Shown one piece after another: positions 25,681 to 34,906 of a stretch of DNA of 64,000 nucleotides (the first letter of the stretch is position 1; every line of letters begins with the position of its first letter). The translations under genes and the position numbers were made by a program. The stretch is from CAZNDN01 sp964571815. Its GTDB lineage: Bacteria; Fibrobacterota; Chitinivibrionia; Chitinivibrionales; WJKA01. The stretch lies in NCBI GenBank assembly GCA_964571815.1, contig CAZNDN010000004.1, positions 17,565-81,564 of the forward strand, read 5' to 3'. A model generated the notes under the pieces. The model did no database searches. It saw only the letters and a program-made list of their open reading frames with translations, and was not told where the DNA came from.

Positions 25681-27753
25681 GTGCCGACAAAAAACATCTC
25701 CCTGAGGTTTGCACACAGAATCACCTGCCGAATCGGATTGTTCATTTCCGCGTTGTTGCTTGCCCGCGGCATCTCCGGCGGCGCCGTCGAGACCGATTCC
25801 GTGGTCAACGCGGTGATCGCCGAGGTGAAACCGTCTCTGGTGAAGATTCATGTGATTTCGGTTGTCGATCAGCAGGGCAGGGAGACCAAATACGAATCGA
25901 GCGGCAGCGGCGTGATTGTCACCGAGCGTGGTCATGTAGTGACGAATCATCATGTTGCGGGCAATGCCCGGCGGATCGTGTGTACGATGACCGACAGGCG
26001 GGAAATCGAGGCCGAGCCGGTAGGCTCCGATCCGCTCACCGATATTGCCGTCATCAAGCTTCGCGGCCCACCCGAACGGGTCTTTCCGGCGGCTCGCTTC
26101 GGTAACTCTTCATCGGTGAAGGTCGGAGACCGTGTGATGGCCATGGGGAGCCCGCTTGCCCTGTCGCAGTCGGTGACGATGGGAATTGTGTCCAACACGG
26201 ACCTGGTCATGCCCGAACTGTACTGGCCGTTTGACAAGATGACGATCGAGGGTGAGGACGTGGGTACGCTGGTGAAGTGGATCGGCCACGATGCGGCAAT
26301 ATTTAACGGCAACTCCGGTGGTCCTCTGGTCAACATGCGTGGTGAAGTGGTCGGAATCAATGAAATCAACATGGGCATTTCCGCCGCTATTCCGGGCAAT
26401 CTTGTCCGTGAAGTCTCACGCGCCCTTATCGAGAAGGGCGCTGTTACGCGGGCATGGACCGGGCTCGAGGTGCAACCGCTTCTGCGAGGTTCCGTCGCGA
26501 GTGAAGGTGTTCTGGTGGCGGGGGCCATTGACGAATCGCCGGCTGCCGAGGCCGGGTTTCAGAGGGGAGACATTCTTTTGCGGCTTGGCGACGAACCGGT
26601 CACGGTTCGTTTCCCCGAACAACTCCCCGGATTCAACCGGATGGTCATGGCACTGCCGATCGGCATTGAAACGGAGGTTCTCGTGCGGCGCGACGACCGG
26701 GAGAAGCGGCTTGCCGTGGTCCCGGTCGAGCGGGAGTACCTGCGCCCGCGTGCGATTGAACTCAAGAAGTGGGGAATCACGGTCAGGGCGATCACCATGC
26801 CCGCGGCCAGAGAGATGCGGCGGGACAACACCCGCGGTGTGCTGGTAACATCGGTGCGGCCCGGCGGGCCGTGCGGTGACGCGCGACCGGCGATCCGGGA
26901 CGGCGACGTCATTGTGGAAGTTGAGCGGAGGACAATTACCGGACCCCGCCGGCTTCAGCTTCTCACCGACACGCTTGCGGGCAAGGCCACGGAGCCGCAT
27001 CCGTTGCTCGTCACCTTCAGCCGCAACCGGGAAAACCATGTTACCGTGGTAGAAGTCGGACTCAGATCCCCCGACCGTCCGACGCGCGAGGCGCGGAAGG
27101 CCTGGCTGCCCGTATCCATGCAGGTGGTGACCGAGGAGCTGTCGACGAAGCTGGGTATCGATGGTCGCACGGGCATGCGGATCACCCGGGTCTACCCGCA
27201 CCCGTCGGTGCACAGGGCGGGGCTGGAGACCGGTGATGTGATCGTGGCCCTCGACGGGGAGGAGATCCCGGTACAGGAGCCCGAAGATTTCGAAATACTC
27301 CCCGCCATGATCCGCCAATACGACATCGGCGCTACCGCCACCCTGAGCCTGATTCGCGGCGGCAAAGAAAAAAACGTGCGGGTCAAACTTCCCGCTTCAC
27401 CGAAATCACCGCGCGAAATGGAAAAATACCGCGACGAGGACTTCGAATTCACGGTCAGAAACATCACGTTCATGGATCGCGTGGCCGGGTCGTGGGAGAG
27501 GACCCGGACAGGAGTGCTGGTCGACGCGGTTGACGGGGGTGGATGGGCGGCACTGGGCAACCTGGCGGTGGGAGACCTGGTCGTCGGGGTCAACGACGAA
27601 GAAGTGGAAGATATTGAAGCCGTGGAGCGTATCATGTCGGAGGTACGCGAGCGCAGGAAAAAGCGGGTAGTGCTTTCGGTACGCCGCGGCATCCACAATC
27701 TTTTCGTCGAGCTGGAACCGGATTGGAGCGACGAGCAACAACACGAAAGGTAG
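25681..27753 (+). CDS. HtrA/Deg-family serine protease with several PDZ domains
   Basis: Envelope quality-control protease, 690 residues. A signal peptide (CRIGLFISALLLARG) leads into a trypsin-like domain with the triad H91 (VVTNHHV), D121 (TDIAVIKL) and S212 (GNSGGP). At least three PDZ-like domains follow (about 260-370, 410-490, 510-600) and a fourth at about 610-690, more than the two of DegP. I place the start at GTG 25681, with AGGAAAG 5 nt upstream. The open frame begins 90 nt earlier, but that extension would bury the signal peptide. The next gene starts 6 nt after its stop. Confidence 0.88.
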   Translation: MPTKNISLRFAHRITCRIGLFISALLLARGISGGAVETDSVVNAVIAEVKPSLVKIHVISVVDQQGRETKYESSGSGVIVTERGHVVTNHHVAGNARRIVCTMTDRREIEAEPVGSDPLTDIAVIKLRGPPERVFPAARFGNSSSVKVGDRVMAMGSPLALSQSVTMGIVSNTDLVMPELYWPFDKMTIEGEDVGTLVKWIGHDAAIFNGNSGGPLVNMRGEVVGINEINMGISAAIPGNLVREVSRALIEKGAVTRAWTGLEVQPLLRGSVASEGVLVAGAIDESPAAEAGFQRGDILLRLGDEPVTVRFPEQLPGFNRMVMALPIGIETEVLVRRDDREKRLAVVPVEREYLRPRAIELKKWGITVRAITMPAAREMRRDNTRGVLVTSVRPGGPCGDARPAIRDGDVIVEVERRTITGPRRLQLLTDTLAGKATEPHPLLVTFSRNRENHVTVVEVGLRSPDRPTREARKAWLPVSMQVVTEELSTKLGIDGRTGMRITRVYPHPSVHRAGLETGDVIVALDGEEIPVQEPEDFEILPAMIRQYDIGATATLSLIRGGKEKNVRVKLPASPKSPREMEKYRDEDFEFTVRNITFMDRVAGSWERTRTGVLVDAVDGGGWAALGNLAVGDLVVGVNDEEVEDIEAVERIMSEVRERRKKRVVLSVRRGIHNLFVELEPDWSDEQQHER

Positions 27754-27759
27754 CCTTCG

Positions 27760-28578
27760 ATGAAACGAAACGCATTCACCGGTTTCAGAGCCCCTCTCGG
27801 AGTCCCGCGGCTGCTTTCCGCGGCACTTCTGATAGTCACAATCCCATTGCCCATCCGTGCCGCGGACGCAATTGCCGAAGCGGCGCGCAACGTTCTTTCG
27901 CAATGGCAGGATGCGGTGCCGACCGTGCGACTGGTGACCAAACAGCGGACCGTCGTGTCGGGACGGGAGATGGACCGACACGAACAGACAAGCGAAACCA
28001 TTGCCCTGATCATCGATTCAACGGGCCTGGCGATCATCTCGCTCTATCGAACCGATCCCTGGGAAAGCATGTCTTCGCGTCTCTCCGGCGAGGACCGGAT
28101 GCAGTTCAAGTGGGAAACCGAAATAACGGGCGCGGAGATGATCATGGCCGACGGCACCGAAATAGCGGCCGGAGTGGTAATGCGTGACAAGGACCTGGAT
28201 CTCCTTTTCATTCGCCCCGTCACTCCACCGTCGGAGCCCCCGCCCTTTGTGGATCTGCACAATTCTTCCAGGCTCGAAGTCCTCGACCGTCTGGTGCTGC
28301 TGGGAAGGCTGGGCAGGGCGGCCGGTCGTGCTCCCTCGGTGACTCTGTGCAGAATCCAGGCCGTGGTCGAACGCCCCCGGCGGTTCTACGTGCCGGAACC
28401 CACGGCCCTGATGAGTGGGCTGGGCACGCCGGCTTTCGGTACCGACGGGAAGATTCTCGGCGTGCTTCTCATGCGTATCATGCCCGCCCCCGGAGGTACT
28501 ACCTCGGATATGCCGATTATCCTGCCGGCCGCAGAGATTCTGAAGGTAAAGGAACAAATTGCCTCACCGGGCGAATAG
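27760..28578 (+). CDS. Trypsin-fold pseudoprotease paired with HtrA
   Basis: Exported protein of 272 residues (signal sequence ending near PIRAADA). Its layout mirrors the protease domain of the gene before it: IALIIDSTGLAIISLYR where the histidine strand would be, MRDKDLDLLFIRP where the catalytic aspartate lies, and SGLGTPAFGTDGKILGVLL where GNSGGP should be. The His and Ser positions are replaced, so it should be inactive. It could be a regulatory or adaptor partner of the protease. The 6-nt gap shows co-transcription. The relationship is my reading of motif order, not of a computed alignment. Confidence 0.6.
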   Translation: MKRNAFTGFRAPLGVPRLLSAALLIVTIPLPIRAADAIAEAARNVLSQWQDAVPTVRLVTKQRTVVSGREMDRHEQTSETIALIIDSTGLAIISLYRTDPWESMSSRLSGEDRMQFKWETEITGAEMIMADGTEIAAGVVMRDKDLDLLFIRPVTPPSEPPPFVDLHNSSRLEVLDRLVLLGRLGRAAGRAPSVTLCRIQAVVERPRRFYVPEPTALMSGLGTPAFGTDGKILGVLLMRIMPAPGGTTSDMPIILPAAEILKVKEQIASPGE

Positions 28579-29007
28579 AAAACGATGCAGGCAAATGGAG
28601 CCCGGTGCAACCCGCTATCGCAGCTTCACCCGTACCTCGTCCGACCGGTACCCGGACAACCTGCCCATGCCGGGCCCCCGGACGTTGCCCGGGGCAGGCG
28701 CGGGGGCTGCCTCGAGTATGGAAGTGGTTGCCCACTCTCTTCTCCCTACATACTATTTTTTCCCTCAAACTGCTCTGTTCGGGGTGAAACCAGGTTCATC
28801 CCGGCCCCATCGAACTCCGGGATGAGGCTTCCCATCAGGCGTATTCCGGAGTCTGTCGGGGCAGTGCATTCCCGAGGAGTTGCTCGTATTTCGACACGCT
28901 CCGCGCGGGTGCCGGAGCCACCACTACACAGCGAACCCGGGCGGTCGCCTTCGTCGCACTGGTGCGACGCTCCCGGGAGATATCGTACAAGCACGTAAGG
29001 AGCCAGG
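28579..29007 (+). promoter_or_regulatory. valS upstream region with two hairpins
   Basis: 429 nt. The first hairpin has 9-bp arms TCATCCCGG (28796-28804) and CCGGGATGA (28817-28825). The second, 30 nt before valS, has CCCGGG (28936-28941 with 28972-28977) around CGTCGCAC-TG-GTGCGACG (28952-28969). Neither is followed by a T-run, and no T-box consensus is present. They may structure the valS leader. Confidence 0.45.
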
Positions 29008-31671
29008 GTGGAGAAGACCTACAATCCCACAACCGTTGAAAATCGTCTCTACGAACAGTGGACGTCCAACGGGCTGTTCGGAGCGGACCCGCGGTCGCCG
29101 AAGCCGGCCTATTCGATTGTCATTCCCCCGCCCAATGTGACCGGTGTGCTTCACATGGGGCATGCCTTGAACAACACGGTCCAGGACATTCTCATCCGCT
29201 ACCGGCGCATGAAGGGGTTTGAGGCCTTGTGGATGCCGGGAACCGACCACGCCGGTATTGCAACGCAGAACGTGGTTGAGCGCAAGCTGGCCGGGGAGGG
29301 CACGACACGTCACGATCTCGGGCGCAAGCGGTTTATCGAGAAAGTGTGGGATTGGAAAGAGGAGTATCACCGAAGAATATCGGGTCAACTGCGGCGTCTG
29401 GGCTGCAGTTGCGACTGGGATCGCGAGCGATTCACCATGGACGAGGGTTTGTCGCGGGCGGTCAGGAAGGTATTTGTCGCGCTGTACCGTGAGGGCCTGG
29501 TGTACCGGGGCAAGTATATCATCAACTGGTGCCCTCGCTGCCGGACGGCGCTTTCCGACGAAGAAGCCGAGCACGAAAGCGTGGCCGGGAAACTGTATCA
29601 TTTTCGGTATCCGTATGCCGACGGCACGGGGCACGTGAGTGTTGCCACGACACGTCCGGAGACGATGCTCGGCGACACGGCCGTGGCGGTCAACCCGGCC
29701 GATTCCCGTTACACGGGCAAAGCAGGCACCATGCTTCGTCTGCCGCTTGCCAACCGGGAAATCCCGATTATCGAAGACGATTTTGTGGACCGGGAGTTCG
29801 GCACCGGCGCGGTCAAGGTTACGCCGGCACACGACCCCAACGATTTCCGCATGGGTCTGCGCCACGAGATGGAGCCGGTGGTGGTTATGGATGAAGGCGG
29901 TGTGATGTGTGGTCCGATTCCGGAGAAGTATCGCGGAGTGGACCGGTTCGAATGCCGCGGGATGATCGTGGAGGACATGCGAAAGGAAGGGCTGCTGGAG
30001 AAGGTTGAAGATCACACGCATGCGGTGGGGCATTGTTACCGATGCCATACCATGGTCGAGCCGTCATATTCGGATCAGTGGTTCGTGAAAATGAAACCCC
30101 TGGCCGAGCCGGCCCTGGCCGCGGCGGGGGATGGGACCCTGAGCTTCTACCCCGCCCGATGGCGGAAGACGTACCTGGAGTGGATGGAGAATATTCGTGA
30201 CTGGTGCATCTCGCGCCAGATCTGGTGGGGACACCGCATTCCGGTGTGGTACTGCGACGGGTGCAAAGCGACGATTGTCGAGGAGGAGACCCCGGCGACG
30301 TGTCCGTCGTGCGGAGCCGGGAACCCGCGGCAGGACGAGGACGTGCTTGACACGTGGTTTTCATCGTGGCTCTGGCCGTTTTCCACCATGGGATGGCCCG
30401 ACCGGACGGAGCTGCTGAAGAAGTTTTATCCGACGAATGTGCTGGTCACGGCACCGGAGATCCTCTTCTTCTGGGTGGCGAGAATGCTCATGGCGGGGAA
30501 ACATTTCGCCGGCGAACTCCCGTTCACCGATATCGTACTTCACGGGACGGTTCGGGATGCAAGCGGACGAAAGATGAGCAAGTCTCTCGGCAATGCGATC
30601 GATCCCCTGGAGATTATCGAGACGCACGGCGCCGATGCGCTTCGGTTTTCACTGATCATGATCACGGCACAAGGTGCCGACGTGTACCTGTCGCGGGACA
30701 CGTTCGATATCGGCCGCAACTTCGCCAACAAGCTCTGGAACGCCTCCCGCTTCCTTCTGGGCAATATCAAGGAGCGACTCGCCCTCGGCGGACTTCCCCG
30801 GGAGCGTGCCACCGAAGACCGCTGGATACTCAGTCGACTCACACGGGTCACCTCCGAAGTGCAATCGGCCGTCGAAAGCTACCGCCTCAACGAGGCCTGC
30901 CGACTTGTCTACGAGTTCACCTGGCACGAATACTGCGACTGGTACCTCGAGGCGAAAAAACGCGACCTCTACCGGGCCGACGATCCCGCGAAGACCGCGG
31001 CGGCAATTGCCCATTGCGGCTTCGTTCTCACCGGCATTCTCAAACTCCTTCACCCCATAATGCCCTTCGTTACCGAAGAGATATGGCGACATCTGCGTGA
31101 GAAGCTGGACTTCACCGGAGTAACCGACACGCAGTGGCTGATGAGCGCGCCCTGGCCGGAGTCCGACGAGCGGATGATCGACGACGATGCCGAGGGGGCG
31201 TTTGATCTCGTGCGTGAAACCGTCACCGTCCTGCGTACCATCAGGTCCGAAAACAGCGTTCCGCCCGACAAGGAAGGATCCGCCGTGTTGATTCCGCCGG
31301 ATTCCCGCACGCAGCAACTCCTTCGGGACCACCGATCGCTGATTGCGTGGTTTGCCCGGCTTTCGGAGGTTACGGTAGACCCTGATGCCGCTAAGCCTTC
31401 CTTTGCCGGACAGGGTGTCGTCGGAAGTACGCGCGTGTTTCTTGAACTGGAAGGACTGATCGATCGTGATGTGGAAATCCGCCGTTTGACAAAGGAAATC
31501 TCACTCCGCCGCGGTCTTGTGGAAGCGGCCGACAAGCGTCTCAAGAACGAGAATTTCATCACCAAGGCGCCGGCCGCGGTGGTCGAAAAGGAGCGGGATA
31601 AGTATCGCGGACTGTGCGAGAAGCTGGAGAAGCTTGAAAAGAGCCTGGCGTCTCTTCAGGACGGCTCCTGA
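29008..31671 (+). CDS. valS: Valyl-tRNA synthetase
   Basis: Class I aminoacyl-tRNA synthetase of 887 residues that charges tRNA-Val. It has PPPNVTGVLHMGHAL with the HIGH-type motif (46-53), editing-domain signatures (TTRPETMLGDTAVAVNP), a zinc-type Cys cluster (CDGCKATIVEEETPATCPSC), the KMSKS loop GRKMSKSLGN near 521, and a C-terminal coiled-coil arm. It is complete. The start is GTG 29008 behind TAAGGAG. Confidence 0.97.
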   Translation: MEKTYNPTTVENRLYEQWTSNGLFGADPRSPKPAYSIVIPPPNVTGVLHMGHALNNTVQDILIRYRRMKGFEALWMPGTDHAGIATQNVVERKLAGEGTTRHDLGRKRFIEKVWDWKEEYHRRISGQLRRLGCSCDWDRERFTMDEGLSRAVRKVFVALYREGLVYRGKYIINWCPRCRTALSDEEAEHESVAGKLYHFRYPYADGTGHVSVATTRPETMLGDTAVAVNPADSRYTGKAGTMLRLPLANREIPIIEDDFVDREFGTGAVKVTPAHDPNDFRMGLRHEMEPVVVMDEGGVMCGPIPEKYRGVDRFECRGMIVEDMRKEGLLEKVEDHTHAVGHCYRCHTMVEPSYSDQWFVKMKPLAEPALAAAGDGTLSFYPARWRKTYLEWMENIRDWCISRQIWWGHRIPVWYCDGCKATIVEEETPATCPSCGAGNPRQDEDVLDTWFSSWLWPFSTMGWPDRTELLKKFYPTNVLVTAPEILFFWVARMLMAGKHFAGELPFTDIVLHGTVRDASGRKMSKSLGNAIDPLEIIETHGADALRFSLIMITAQGADVYLSRDTFDIGRNFANKLWNASRFLLGNIKERLALGGLPRERATEDRWILSRLTRVTSEVQSAVESYRLNEACRLVYEFTWHEYCDWYLEAKKRDLYRADDPAKTAAAIAHCGFVLTGILKLLHPIMPFVTEEIWRHLREKLDFTGVTDTQWLMSAPWPESDERMIDDDAEGAFDLVRETVTVLRTIRSENSVPPDKEGSAVLIPPDSRTQQLLRDHRSLIAWFARLSEVTVDPDAAKPSFAGQGVVGSTRVFLELEGLIDRDVEIRRLTKEISLRRGLVEAADKRLKNENFITKAPAAVVEKERDKYRGLCEKLEKLEKSLASLQDGS

Positions 31672-31697
31672 CAGCGACTCGCCGACCGATCCGCGGC

Positions 31698-33493
31698 TCA
31701 GATCGCACCGAGATCCAGATCGAATTTCACGCGCGCGGAAAGGCCGCCGATTGTGCCGCTGGGGTCGATGTCGACGCTCACCGTCCCTCCCTCTTCCCGC
31801 ACGTCCACTTCCTCCCGCCGCTTGATCATTCTCATCCGTGCCAGAAGCGCCTCGATACGCCGCGTGACCTCGTTAACCGGATCTCGCTCTCCCGCTGCCG
31901 AGCGCACGTCCCTCGCCGCGCCGAGAACTTCCCCGGCGAGGCGGTTGACCAGGATATTGTAGGTAAGCAAGGTGTACTGAGGGGAAGCGACGCTTTCGTC
32001 GATCAAGGTCCTGACGGGCGTTCCGGCCCGTGAGGCGGTTGTTCGGGAAAGGAGGGTCAGCCCTTTCTCGCCCGCCTCTTCGGACAGATCGGCGGTCAGC
32101 CGCGCTGCATCCCGCAGAGGAAATTCGGCAGCCGCCCCCAATTCCGCCTCATCCAGCGTTACACTTTCCCGCAAAGGCGCGGCCCCACCCTGTTTGATCC
32201 GGGTAATAAGGTTGAAAAGTATCAGCCAGGAGGCCGCGACACGGCACAGGGGCTCCTCCCGCGCATCGATCACCACGCGCGGCGCAGCAAGGGTAAGAAG
32301 CCGGGAGGCGCTGTCGGTACGAAGGCGGGCGAGGATCTGAAACGAGGGATCTTCGAAGAGGGGCCGAAGCGTATCGGCGCCGTCACATCCCCGCACAAAA
32401 GGATCGTCGGGAGCAAGCCCGGCCAGCAGCGTTGTGTAGGCAGCCTCGGCCGATTGTGCCAGCGAAGTCATGAGGGAGATATCGGCGTTGTTGAGCGTAA
32501 CGTCATGGTCCCACAGCACCGAATCGGGCCGCACGCCTTCGGCCGTGAGTTTCCGGAGGATCCCCGGCAGCATCTCGGCGCAGGTCTCCCGCGGAGCCGA
32601 GTATACCAGCAGGGTGATGTCGCGGTTTCTCCCGGCAAGCTTGACCGCATGACGGAGGGCACTCCAGCGCGCACGCAGGTCCGAGAAGAAACCGGCTTCT
32701 CTTACACGACGAACCCGGGTGTCGATTCGGTTGCGCAGCGAAGCCACGCATGCGCCGAGTCGCTCGCGGGCAGCGGCCGTGCTCCCCTCCGGCGAAGCCG
32801 ACAACGAGGAACCTGTGTCCATTGCCGAGAGAATGTTGTCCACGGCCGACGAAGCGGTATCCACAGTCCCCTTTTCCGCGCCGGCCGCGCCTTGCAGCAG
32901 GCGGATACCCTCGGCTGCTTCCGGGATCTCCGAGCGGTACGGCCGAACCTGCTCCACCGCGCNNNNNNNNNNNNNNNNNNNNNNNNNNNNNNNNNNNNNN
33001 NNNNNNNNNNNNNNNNNNNNNNNNNNNNNNNNNNNNNNNNNNNNNNNNNNNNNNNNNNNNNNCCCTCGGCTGCTTCCGGGATCTCCGAGCGGTACGGCCG
33101 AACCTGCTCCACCGCGCGCCGGGGCGAAATCTCCCCCTTTGCCGCGGCCTCCAGGGCAGCGGATACCGCGCGCTCGCCGGCAACCGCCGGCAGACACTCC
33201 GTCAGTTTACGGGCGGAAAAATCGCTCGGTGCCCGCACGGGGTACTCAACGAATACGCGACCGTTCCCGTCGGCCCGCTCAACGGTCCCCCGGGCGCAGG
33301 CGCCGGACTCGCCCATGAATCGGCCAAGATCGGCTGAGGTCACGGGCCGGATCGTTTCGGAAAGATATCCCAGATCGGTACAAATCAGGAAGACCCAGCC
33401 GGTGTCGGCGACCTTCGATGCCCCTGCTCCGGCGGGCGACGTGCCCAGTTCAACAGAGACCGATTCGACAGGCGACTTCTTCTCTTCCTCCAT
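31698..33493 (-). CDS. Solitary protein resembling fused type VI sheath subunits TssB and TssC (interrupted by assembly gap)
   Basis: The gene runs from ATG 33493 (GGGGAG 6 nt upstream) to the stop at 31698, with 100 Ns inside. The 55 bases on each side of the Ns are identical. Removing the Ns and one copy leaves 1641 nt, exactly 547 codons, and joins the two frames at AVEQVRPYRSEIPEAAE, so the gene is intact. The N-terminal 110 residues recall TssB (VEYPVRAPSDFSARKLTECLP). The rest follows TssC order: FFSDLRARWSALRHAVKLAG, ILARLRTDSASRLLTLAAPR, and a C-terminal beta strand GLSARVKFDLDLGAI. No tube, baseplate or ClpV gene is nearby. The sheath call rests on motif memory and could be wrong. 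Confidence 0.55.
32908..33117. repeat. 55-bp direct copies flanking the N run
   Basis: Bases 32908-32962 and 33063-33117 are identical. They are most simply two contig ends that overlap and were not merged, not a biological repeat. Confidence 0.9.
32963..33062. other. Assembly gap of 100 Ns
   Basis: Exactly 100 undetermined bases, the usual placeholder for a gap of unknown size. The flanking duplication suggests the true gap is minus 55 bases. Confidence 0.97.
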
Positions 33494-33650
33494 GATCGAC
33501 TCCCCGTAAGGGTAAAACAAAAGCATCAACGGCTGTCCCGTGACCGGCCTTACGACGCCGATCGAAACCAGGCGGCCTCGGCGGGCCCGAGGGGAAAAAA
33601 TAGATGCTCTGTCACCTGAGGTCAATCCATGCCGACGGCAACGGTTGCGT

Positions 33651-33680
33651 TTGACCGTAAGCCACGCGGTAATGTATACT
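33651..33680 (+). promoter_or_regulatory. Promoter of the fur-feo operon
   Basis: TTGACC (33651-33656), 18-nt spacer, TATACT (33675-33680), with TG directly before the -10 box. The start point falls inside the Fur box, 38 nt before the fur gene. Confidence 0.75.
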
Positions 33681-33683
33681 AAT

Positions 33684-33698
33684 TGAGATTGAGTCTCA
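33684..33698 (+). promoter_or_regulatory. Fur box
   Basis: TGAGATT-G-AGTCTCA, a 7-1-7 inverted repeat with one mismatch, of the kind bound by Fur proteins. It covers the expected transcription start, so iron-loaded Fur would block the operon, including its own gene. Confidence 0.7.
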
Positions 33699-33717
33699 TA
33701 ATCACGAAGGACGTCGC

Positions 33718-34197
33718 GTGCATTCCCGGTCACGTTCGGATTTGCTCAAGAACCGCTTCAGCCGCTACCTTCGGAGCCGCGGCCACAGCGTAACGTGGCA
33801 GCGCACGAAAGTGCTGGAGGAAATTCTGAAGGTTGCACCACATTTCGATGTGGAGGAGCTGACGGCGCGTCTGCAGCGCAGGCGTGCCGGCGTGAGCCGC
33901 GCCACGGTCTACCGGACCGTGGGCCATCTCCAGGAAGGGGGCTTTCTGAGGGAGCTGGACCTTGACACACCGCATGCTCATTTCGAGGTTGTTGCCGATC
34001 GGGTTCATCACGAGCACCTCGTCTGTTCCCGCTGCGGGCGCGTGGTTGAGGCTTCGGACGCCGCTCTGGAGAAGCGTATCGACGCGATGGCGCGGAAGCA
34101 TGGGTTCGTGATTGTTCGGCACCAGGTACAGATAACCGGATTTTGTGCCCAATGCAGCGCCGGCGCGCGGAGCGGGAAAAAAGGAGGTCGCGGTTGA
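33718..34197 (+). CDS. Fur-family metalloregulator
   Basis: The 159-residue repressor has a winged helix with GVSRATVYRTVGHLQEGGFL as the recognition region (about 61-80) and HHEHLVCSRCGRVVE plus FCAQC as metal/zinc ligands in the dimerisation domain. It is most likely Fur itself, given the Fur box in its own promoter and the feo genes downstream. GTG 33718 follows GAAGGA. Its stop overlaps the TTG start of the next gene. Confidence 0.88.
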   Translation: MHSRSRSDLLKNRFSRYLRSRGHSVTWQRTKVLEEILKVAPHFDVEELTARLQRRRAGVSRATVYRTVGHLQEGGFLRELDLDTPHAHFEVVADRVHHEHLVCSRCGRVVEASDAALEKRIDAMARKHGFVIVRHQVQITGFCAQCSAGARSGKKGGRG

Positions 34198-34895
34198 ACC
34201 TCTCGCCCCACGATCGAATAGTTGCGGAATGCCTCGCGCTCCTTCAGAGAAACAACGTTGCGGTGGAGAATACCGTCCGTGAAGTGATCAAGCTTTTTCT
34301 TACAATGGAAGGGCATTTTTCCGCGGCCGACATACAGCGTCTTGCCGGCGAGCGACGACTGGAGGTAACCCGGTCTGATGTTGAAAGGGCCCTGCGGCTG
34401 CTGGTTTCGTACGGTTTTGCCGGAAGAAGGACATTTCCGGACGGCCTCGAACGATTCGAGCACATTCATATCGGCCGACACCACGATCATCTGTACTGTC
34501 TGAAATGCGGGAAGATCATCGAGTTTTTTTCGCCGGCCCTGGAGGAAGAGCAGACGCGAGTGGCCCGCAAACACGGTTTTCACGCCTTTGCGCACGCCAT
34601 GCAGATCCATGGACTGTGCGAGCGGTGTTTCGGCGGGGAATCCGAACGGTTGATACCCCTTTCCGCCGTGAAGGCGGGCGGGAAGTTTCGGGTTGTTGAC
34701 GTCGGGGCAATGATGCCGGGCGGCGGACGGGGGAAGGGCGTTCGACGACGGTTGATGGAGATGGGGTTGGCGCCGGGAATGACCGGAGAGGTCCTGCAGA
34801 ACGGCCCGGGAGTGGCGGTACTGCTCGTCGGCGACGTCAGGCTCGCCCTCCGGGGGGGAGAGCGCAACGCGATACGGGTAGCACTGTTGAACTGA
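34194..34895 (+). CDS. Fur-FeoA fusion protein
   Basis: A 233-residue fusion. Residues 1-150 are a second Fur-family repressor (winged helix with GHFSAADIQRLAGERRLEVT, then HHDHLYCLKCGKIIEF and LCERCFG cysteines). Residues about 155-233 are an SH3-like FeoA domain (RRRLMEMGLAPGMTGEVLQ and DVRLALRGGERNAIRVALL). I set the start at TTG 34194, with AAGGAGG 6 nt upstream and a TTGA overlap with the fur stop. The upstream in-frame ATGs would give a basic extension without a ribosome site. It may sense iron and act on FeoB directly, or repress the operon in a ligand-dependent manner; both are inference. Confidence 0.82.
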   Translation: MNLSPHDRIVAECLALLQRNNVAVENTVREVIKLFLTMEGHFSAADIQRLAGERRLEVTRSDVERALRLLVSYGFAGRRTFPDGLERFEHIHIGRHHDHLYCLKCGKIIEFFSPALEEEQTRVARKHGFHAFAHAMQIHGLCERCFGGESERLIPLSAVKAGGKFRVVDVGAMMPGGGRGKGVRRRLMEMGLAPGMTGEVLQNGPGVAVLLVGDVRLALRGGERNAIRVALLN

Positions 34896-34906
34896 GGACA
34901 GAGTCG

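Noticed and set aside
28579..29007. T-box riboswitch upstream of valS
   Set aside because: No specifier loop or conserved T-box sequence could be found; only hairpins without a terminator tract.
32908..33117. Tandem repeat or duplication around the N run
   Set aside because: Exact 55-base identity at contig ends with exactly 100 Ns, and frame restoration on merging, point to an assembly overlap.
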